64,000 nt of DNA from Lethocerus indicus. Taxonomy: Eukaryota; Arthropoda; Insecta; Hemiptera; Belostomatidae. Both the position numbers and the translations under genes were made by a program. This document shows positions 58,331-64,000 of this stretch, one piece after another. Position 1 is the stretch's first letter, and the number at the start of each line of letters is the position of its first letter. The stretch spans positions 29,925,207 through 29,989,206 of the forward strand of contig JACDQD010000007.1 of the NCBI GenBank assembly GCA_019843655.1, given 5' to 3'. A model generated the notes under the pieces. It ran no database searches. It was given only the letters and a program-made list of their open reading frames with translations, and was not told where the DNA came from.

Positions 58331-58403
58331 CAATATAATTTCTAACCGATAATACGTTTGTAATATATATATTTTTGTCGATTCGATTTAAAAAAAAAAA
58401 TTA

Positions 58404-58409
58404 AATAAA
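58404..58409 (+). terminator. Nup160 polyadenylation signal
   Basis: AATAAA 74 bp after the stop codon, the first canonical signal in the 3' region. Confidence 0.6.
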
Positions 58410-58490
58410 CGTTTTCATGGTTTTCAATAGAACAGGTTTCGATACAGCAATATATATGAACGGTCCCTTACTGTATATATATACAATATA

Positions 58491-58608
58491 TAAAACGAAC
58501 CCTTATAAAGTAGAAAAATACTTCGTTTTGTTGTGCGTCGAAAGAGTCGTGAATCTTTCGACGCACAACAAAACGAAGTATTTTTCTACTTTATAAGGGT
58601 TCGTTTTA
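58491..58608. repeat. Perfect 54-bp inverted repeat with 10-base loop
   Basis: The left arm 58491-58544 and right arm 58555-58608 are exact reverse complements over 54 bp (outer end TAAAACGAACCCTTATAAAG; inner end GTTGTGCGTCGAAAG), around the loop AGTCGTGAAT. It lies ~80 bp past the Nup160 polyadenylation signal. No target-site duplication is obvious outside the arms. Confidence 0.9.
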
Positions 58609-58619
58609 GCTCCTGGGAA

Positions 58620-60140
58620 TGAGGTAAATATATTGTAATGGCGGAGCTCTAAGAAATAGTCCGTAACGAGTTCTAAAACATTGGAGGATGAACTTTAATT
58701 GAAGATAATAAATTAATTTAATTAAAGGTAGACCCCGTCGACTGTGATTTTGACATTTATAAAGGTCCCGGAAAAAGGAGTCTAAAATCGCTGGATATCG
58801 CCTTCCGGGTATCGGCTGGACAGATCGGAGTGTCGCCTACTCATTTATCAAACTCTTTTATACGATATAATAAAATAGAAGAGAGGGAAAAACGGTTTTA
58901 AGACAGGTTTTTCGGAGGGGCGGAGCACCGTCAGTATCATCTTCCATTTTCGCCGCCGCAACACTACTCCTGCCCGTCTCTCTTCTACTTTCAATTAAGT
59001 TACTTTTTTTAGGCGTCTTCAGCTTTATATTTCTGTTTTTTTTTTCCATGAAACGCAAATTCGAGACCGTCTTAAGACTCTTCTTAAGACTTCATCAGGT
59101 TCTTAATGGCGGTGAGTGGGGGGGGGGGGTGAAACCGTCGAGAGAGAAATGGGCGAAAATCTACTGTATTTCAACCCCCTGGCCGACAGCAAAACGTTGT
59201 ACGGAATTCTATTCCAAACCCTCGAACCACAAGACGTAATAAAAAGTAATTAAATTATCCCCGGATCGAGTGGATACTTGAAATTACCGCCCTCCATTTT
59301 GTTGGGGGGGGGCGGATACAGTCTGGTCCTGAAATAAAATTGGACCCGCTGAAAAATTATCAACGTAAAATTTCCAAAAAATTGAAATATCGGTCTATAT
59401 TACGAAAAATATTTTATATAATCGTTGTCCCGTTTTAATATATTAAAACTACTAATTTAAGAGAGCGGGTGATATATATATATATCGTATATGTACATAA
59501 TATATGTACGAAAAAAATTACGAAAAAATATATATATATATTTTTTCACCGAGGAAGATAAAAGTAAAAAAAAAAAGTGGATATATTTATATTTATAAAA
59601 TTCTTCGGCGTAAAAAGGTCATCGGAGGATGAAGGGAACACCTTTCTCTCCGACCGCCCCCGAAGAAGGTGAAGAAAGTCTCTCTTTGTGTGTCCGGGTG
59701 GGATCGGAAGGATCCTCTCTATTATTTATAATAATTATAAAATATAAATTCGGACAGGTATCGCTTTGAATTGGACGAATTGAAGAATTAGCGAACAGCT
59801 CTAAGGACGTGATAATGCGTCACGAAATTTCGGGACGGTCCAATAAATAAACGGTAGAATTTATTTTATTTATTTATTTTTTTTTTTAAATTGGCCAGAT
59901 AATCAAGAGAATTGAAATTGAAGTTGTCGTCTTCAGTTCGTCCGAAGGCCGAAGGAGGCGGCGGCCATTTTCCGTTTTCGAAGGAAAAATGGCGCCAACA
60001 GAAATTTTACGGCCAAAAACGTTATTTTCGAAAAATATTTTAAAAATTGTAGTGAAACGAAATAACGAATTCGAACTTTATTTCTTATAAAGGGCGGCAC
60101 GTTCTTAAACGGGCCGTACGCGTACAATGAACGTGTTAAT
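58620..60140. other. Intergenic stretch, no gene seen
   Basis: AT-rich sequence with TA tracts near 59474 and 59528, a G run near 59118 and another near 59304. A 66-codon - strand frame at 58858-59058 and a 63-codon + strand frame at 59048-59239 match nothing I recognise. Confidence 0.45.
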
Positions 60141-60149
60141 ACCGTAATG

Positions 60150-60560
60150 GGGAAAGTTACATAGAACGTATAAGTAGTAACATAGAAGTACGTTACCGAC
60201 GTTACTTACGCTACTGACTACGTTCCTGACGTACGTTACTGACTACGTTCGTGACGTACATTATTGACGTACGTTACTGACATTAGTTGCTGACGTGACG
60301 TTAGTTGCTGACCGACGTTAGACGTTAGTTGCTGGTTACTTTGTTGCTGACGTACGTTACCGTCAGTTGCTGACGTACGTTACTTACTGACGTTAGTTGC
60401 TGACGTAACTTACTGACGTTAGACGTACGTCACGACGTTAGTTGCTGACGTTTCACTTACTTACTACGTCAGTTGCTGACGTACGTTACTTACTGACGTC
60501 AGTTGCTGACGTACGTTACTTACTGACGTACTGACGTACGTTACTTTGACCGTACGCATC
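60150..60560. repeat. GACGTACGTTAC-rich tandem repeat
   Basis: Irregular repeats of ~12-30 bp made of GACGTACGTTAC, TTAGTTGCTGACGTACGTTA and TTACTTACTGACGTCAGTTG. The palindromes ACGTACGT and GACGTC recur. It lies between the two convergent genes. Confidence 0.9.
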
Positions 60561-60980
60561 GACGACTGACGTTTTGAAGCATTTTCTCCCAGCTATATAC
60601 TTCGAGACTTTCGTAACCAGATTTCGCAATATAGAAAATTTCGTTATAATTTCACCGTATAACGTTTTCGACGACAGCCTGAAGATCATAGACGAAGTGG
60701 AGGCGTCATACAGTCAATCTAATTATTCCTCTTTATAGTTCTTTTTTTTGGGATTTCCACCCCTTATTAGTTAGGGTTTTGGACGTTTCGCGACTCTCAA
60801 CCCGGTCACGTCTTCAGGCTACCGATTTTAACGAATAATACTCGATTTTTCCGTACGCAGATTTTGAACGCCGGCCACGATTCCAGTTCCAATTTTCGTA
60901 CCGAATTTATATTTATATCGGCCGTATCAATTTATATTTAGAGGAACAATTAATTAACGGACTATCGAGTGGCGATAATG

Positions 60981-60986
60981 TTTATT
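60981..60986 (-). terminator. Odorant receptor polyadenylation signal
   Basis: TTTATT on the + strand is AATAAA on the - strand, 77 bp downstream of the receptor stop codon. Confidence 0.5.
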
Positions 60987-61062
60987 CATCTGTGTTCTAC
61001 ATTCCGGTGAGTAAATTGTCAGTTTGCTAATCAAGCTAAATTATATTTTGAAATTTCAACTC

Positions 61063-61116
61063 CTACTTCTTGAAAGCGTACAGCAAGTTGAAGTAGGAAT
61101 AGGCGGTGTTCAGTAT
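61063..61116 (-). CDS. Odorant receptor terminal exon
   Basis: 18 codons, ILNTAYSYFNLLYAFKK plus TAG, after the acceptor CTTTTACAG. This is the seventh-helix tail; together with TFTN of the previous exon it forms the family's TFT-(V/I)L-T-YSYF motif. Confidence 0.88.
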   Translation of the reverse strand: MLNTAYSYFNLLYAFKK

Positions 61117-63964
61117 CTGTAAAAGAAATATTTATTAGAACGAAAAAAATTCTATATTATTATAAACGGCAAGGCAGCAATGAAACGTTGTCTAATCTCT
61201 CAAATGTTGAATTCAGATCGAGAAAATGACAAATTCGAATTAATTGTGTTTCAAATAATACTTTTTCGCCGTATATAAGATAAATATAATAGATTAATAC
61301 ATTGTGACCCCGGGCCGCCATTTTACAGTGGGACGGTGTGCCGCCCTCTAACCACCGACGTCCGAACTAGTTCTACTATAATTTTTAAATACTTTTAAAT
61401 AAATAATTTTAAATTTTGAAAAATCGGATACGAGGTCCGTTCAAAGAGTATCGCGTAGTCAACGCGAAATAGATGTTCGTAAATAAAGAAAAATATTTTT
61501 TGAAAAAACCCCAAAATTCCCGATACTTTTTTCCGATTTTTCGAAACGAATTATTTAAATTTATTGTAGAACTAGTTCGGACGCCGGTGGGTAGAGGGCG
61601 GCACACGGCCCACTGTAAAACGGCGGCCCACAATGTATTAATTTAAATCTATTATATTTATATTATATAGGCCGAAAAAGTTTTATTTGAAATACAATTA
61701 ATGTTTCTCAACGACTCTAATTCGGATTTCTCGATTTTCTCGTTTCAATACCGCCGCTGTAAAGCTTTGAATGTAATGGCTTCGTGCCTCTTGTAATTCC
61801 CTGTTCATGCAACAATAGAATCGCCGATATATTCGTAAATATAAGCGAATAAATATTTTTTTAAAAAACCCCAAAATTCGCGATACTTTTTTTGAACAGA
61901 CCTCGTATCCGATTTTTCAAAATTTAAAATTATTTATTTAAAAGTATTTAAAAAATTATAGTAGAACTAGTTCGGACGTCGGTGGGTAGAGGGCGGCACA
62001 GGGCCCACTGTAAAATGCCGGCCCACAATGTATTAATTTAAATCTATTATATTTATATTATATAGGCCGAAAAAGTTTTATTTGAAATACAATTAATGTT
62101 TCTCAACGACTCTAATTCGGATTTCTCGATTTTCTCGTTTCAATACGGCCACTGTAAAGCTTTGAATGTAATGGCTTCGTGCCTCTTGTAATTCCCTGTT
62201 CATGCAACAGTATAGAATCGCCGATATATTCGTAAATATAAGCGAATAAATATTTTTTAAAAACCCCAAAATTCGCGATACTTTTTGAACAGACCTCGTA
62301 TCCGATTTTTCAAAATTTAAAATTATTTATTGTTAATTTAAAGTATTTAAAATTGTAGTAGAACTAGTTCGGACGTCGGTGGTTAGAGGGCGGCACGGCC
62401 CACTGTAAAACGGCGGCCCACAATGTATTAATTTAAATCTATTATATTTATATTATATAGGCCGAAAAAGTTTTATTTTAAATACAATTAATGTTTCTCA
62501 ACGACTCTAATTCGGATTTCTCGATTTTCTCGTTTCAATACGGCCACTGTAAAGCTTTGAATGTAATGGCTTCGTGCCTCTTGTAATTCCCTGTTCATGC
62601 AACAATAGAATTGCCGATATATTCATAAATATCAATGAATAAATATTTTTTGAAAAAACCCCAAAATTCGCTATACTTTTTTTGAACAGACCTCGTATCC
62701 GATTTTTCAAAATTTAAAATTATTTATTATTAATTTAAAAGTATTTAAAAATTGTAGTAGAACTAGTTCGGACGTCGGTGGTTAGAGGGCAGCACACCGT
62801 CCCACTGTAAAACGCCGGCCCACAATTATTAATTTAAATCTATTATATTTATCTTATATACGTCGAAAAAGTTTTATTTGAAATACAATTAATGTTTCTC
62901 AACGACTCTAATTCGGATTTCTCGATTTTCTCGTTTCAATACGGCCGCTGTAAAGCTTTGAATGTAATGGCTTCGTGCCTCTTGTAATTCCCTGTTCATG
63001 CAACAATAGAATCGCCGATATATTCGTAAATATAAGCGAATAAATATTTTTTGAAAAAAACCCAAAATTCGCGATACTTTTTTTGAACAGATCTCGTATC
63101 CGATTTTTCAAAATTTAAAATTATTTATTTAAAAGTATTTAAAAATTATAGTAGAACTAGTTCGGACGTCGGTGGTAGAGGGCAGCACAGGGCCCACTGT
63201 AAAATGCCGGCCCACAATGTATTAATTTAAATCTATTATATTTATCTTATATACGGCGAAAAAGTATTATTTGAAACACAATTAATTCGAATTTGTCATT
63301 TTCTCGATTCAATACCGCCCCTGTAAAGCTTTGAATGTTATCTCTTCTCGCAATTCGCTGTCCAATGCAACAGTATTGGAATCGCCGATATATCCGTTCT
63401 ATTTTCTTTTTCAGTGAAAATTTTTCGTACGTTCGTGAAAGTGACCAGATTGGCCGGAATCAGACCGCCGGCGACCAACAGCATCGGCCTCTTCGTCATC
63501 TCCTGGATAATCACCACTGACTTCTTGACCGGCTCCGGACACAGGTACCAATCGGTCATGTACCATTCTTCGCGTACCTGGATGCTCTGTAAAGAAAAAA
63601 ACACAAAAACAGAAAAAAGCGACTGAAAGCGGTCCGAAACCTAGGGGAGGATATGCGTCGAATACTGGAAAAATTAATGACGAATACAGTTTTCCTACTG
63701 TACAGGAGGGAAAGCCGGTGTCGCCGGTAGTTTTTTCATAATCGGTTATTCACACCGTTCGATTCAACGTTCGAATCATACTATTTTCCAGTTTTGTATA
63801 TACAAAAGTTTGTCCGACTAATATATCATTATACAGTAGGCCGTGGAGTCAGTACTCACCAGTTGGTACATCTTTTCGCCGTACCAACAGAGAATGAACA
63901 TGTTGAATATTTCACCCGAACAGAACATGCTCGACATCACCAGTGTGCCCAATTTGTTGTCCGC
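61063..63964 (-). CDS. Insect odorant receptor (7tm_6), 3' exons only
   Basis: Odorant receptors of this family are seven-pass membrane proteins with an inverted topology that form ligand-gated cation channels with Orco in sensory neurons. Three - strand exons are visible: 63860-63964, 63431-63586 and 61063-61116, all phase 0 with AG/GT borders. They encode SGEIFNMFILCWYGEKMYQL, then EEWYMTDWYLCPEPVKKSVV, MLLVAGGLIPANLVTFTN and finally ILNTAYSYFNLLYAFKK. The CWYG..., the W-Y--P...K--ML and the TFT--L-TAYSYF-LL blocks are the hallmark C-terminal region of the family; the final block is not the Orco C-terminus, so this is a tuning receptor. The 5' part lies beyond the right edge. The last intron (2.3 kb) is repeat-filled. 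Confidence 0.9.
61190..63325. repeat. Inverted/tandem ~400-bp repeat inside receptor intron
   Basis: Five direct units of ~396 bp are marked by ACTAGTTCGGACG at 61570, 61966, 62362, 62762 and 63156, and one inverted unit by CGTCCGAACTAGT at ~61361. Outer sequences 61225-61310 (ACAAATTCGAATTAATTGTG, TATATAAGATAAATATAATA) and 63225-63300 are inverted copies of each other, so the whole block has long terminal inverted repeats, as in foldback transposons. The short - strand ORFs are repeat artefacts. Confidence 0.85.
63431..63586 (-). CDS. Odorant receptor penultimate exon
   Basis: 52 codons: SIQVREEWYMTDWYLCPEPV, KKSVVIIQEMTKRPMLLVAG, GLIPANLVTFTN. Acceptor TTTCTTTACAG, donor GTACGA. It covers the region between helices 6 and 7. 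Confidence 0.92.
63860..63964 (-). CDS. Odorant receptor antepenultimate exon
   Basis: 35 codons: ADNKLGTLVMSSMFCSGEIF, NMFILCWYGEKMYQL. Acceptor AAATTACAG, donor GTGAGT. It covers helix 6 with the conserved CWYG turn. Confidence 0.9.
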
Positions 63965-64000
63965 CTGTAATTTATAACGTCAGTTGTGGTTTGGACCGGT

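Noticed and set aside
58858..59239. Two overlapping short ORFs between the convergent genes
   Set aside because: Low complexity (Lys/Arg-rich) or without similarity, no splice or polyadenylation context, opposite strands.

Overview
The window is insect nuclear DNA. Two spliced protein-coding genes can be supported. On the + strand, about 24 exons spread over positions 9624-58330 encode Nup160, the beta-propeller/helical-solenoid scaffold subunit of the nuclear pore Y (Nup107-160) complex. On the - strand, the last three exons (63964 down to 61063) of an odorant receptor of the insect-specific 7tm_6 family enter from the right edge. The receptor family is what places the sequence in insects; I cannot name the order. 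The two genes converge tail to tail, with about 2.7 kb between the Nup160 stop codon (58330) and the receptor stop codon (61063).

Layout. Positions 1-9500 are intergenic: a three-unit repeat, two palindromic elements, a 2.6-kb minisatellite of about 16 bp, TA and GA microsatellites, and two TA-flanked terminal-inverted-repeat elements. Nup160 exon 1 starts at 9624 and exons 2-4 lie at 12.4, 15.1 and 16.3 kb. A satellite complex follows: a ~21-bp AT-rich array (17.0-18.9 kb) leads into a 104-bp satellite array (18.9-22.3 kb) that ends at a 100-base N gap (22313-22412). After the gap a second, noisier copy of the exon 2-4 region appears (22.4-29.7 kb), again followed by both satellites (29.7-34.5 kb) and then the ~21-bp satellite in inverted orientation (34.5-35.4 kb). 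Exons 5-24 run from 36.0 to 58.3 kb. Their introns are filled with palindromic (foldback) elements, mariner-type remnants, simple repeats and a small diverged 104-bp satellite array.

Quality. Several Nup160 exons (5, 19, 21, 23) need a one-base correction to stay in frame, and the second copy of exon 3 is frameshifted although its splice sites are intact. Together with the N gap this suggests residual indel errors from noisy long reads and a possibly false duplication, but a real segmental duplication cannot be excluded from sequence alone.

The most unusual points are: a palindromic repeat family sharing one ~30-bp core in three architectures; an inverted third copy of Nup160 exon 2 (38213-38303) lying next to mariner ends; a U6 snRNA-like sequence inside an ~830-bp segment present only in the second copy; a perfect 54-bp-arm hairpin just past the Nup160 3' end; and an inverted/tandem ~400-bp repeat that fills the last receptor intron. 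I found no operon-like system, CRISPR array or bacterial gene.
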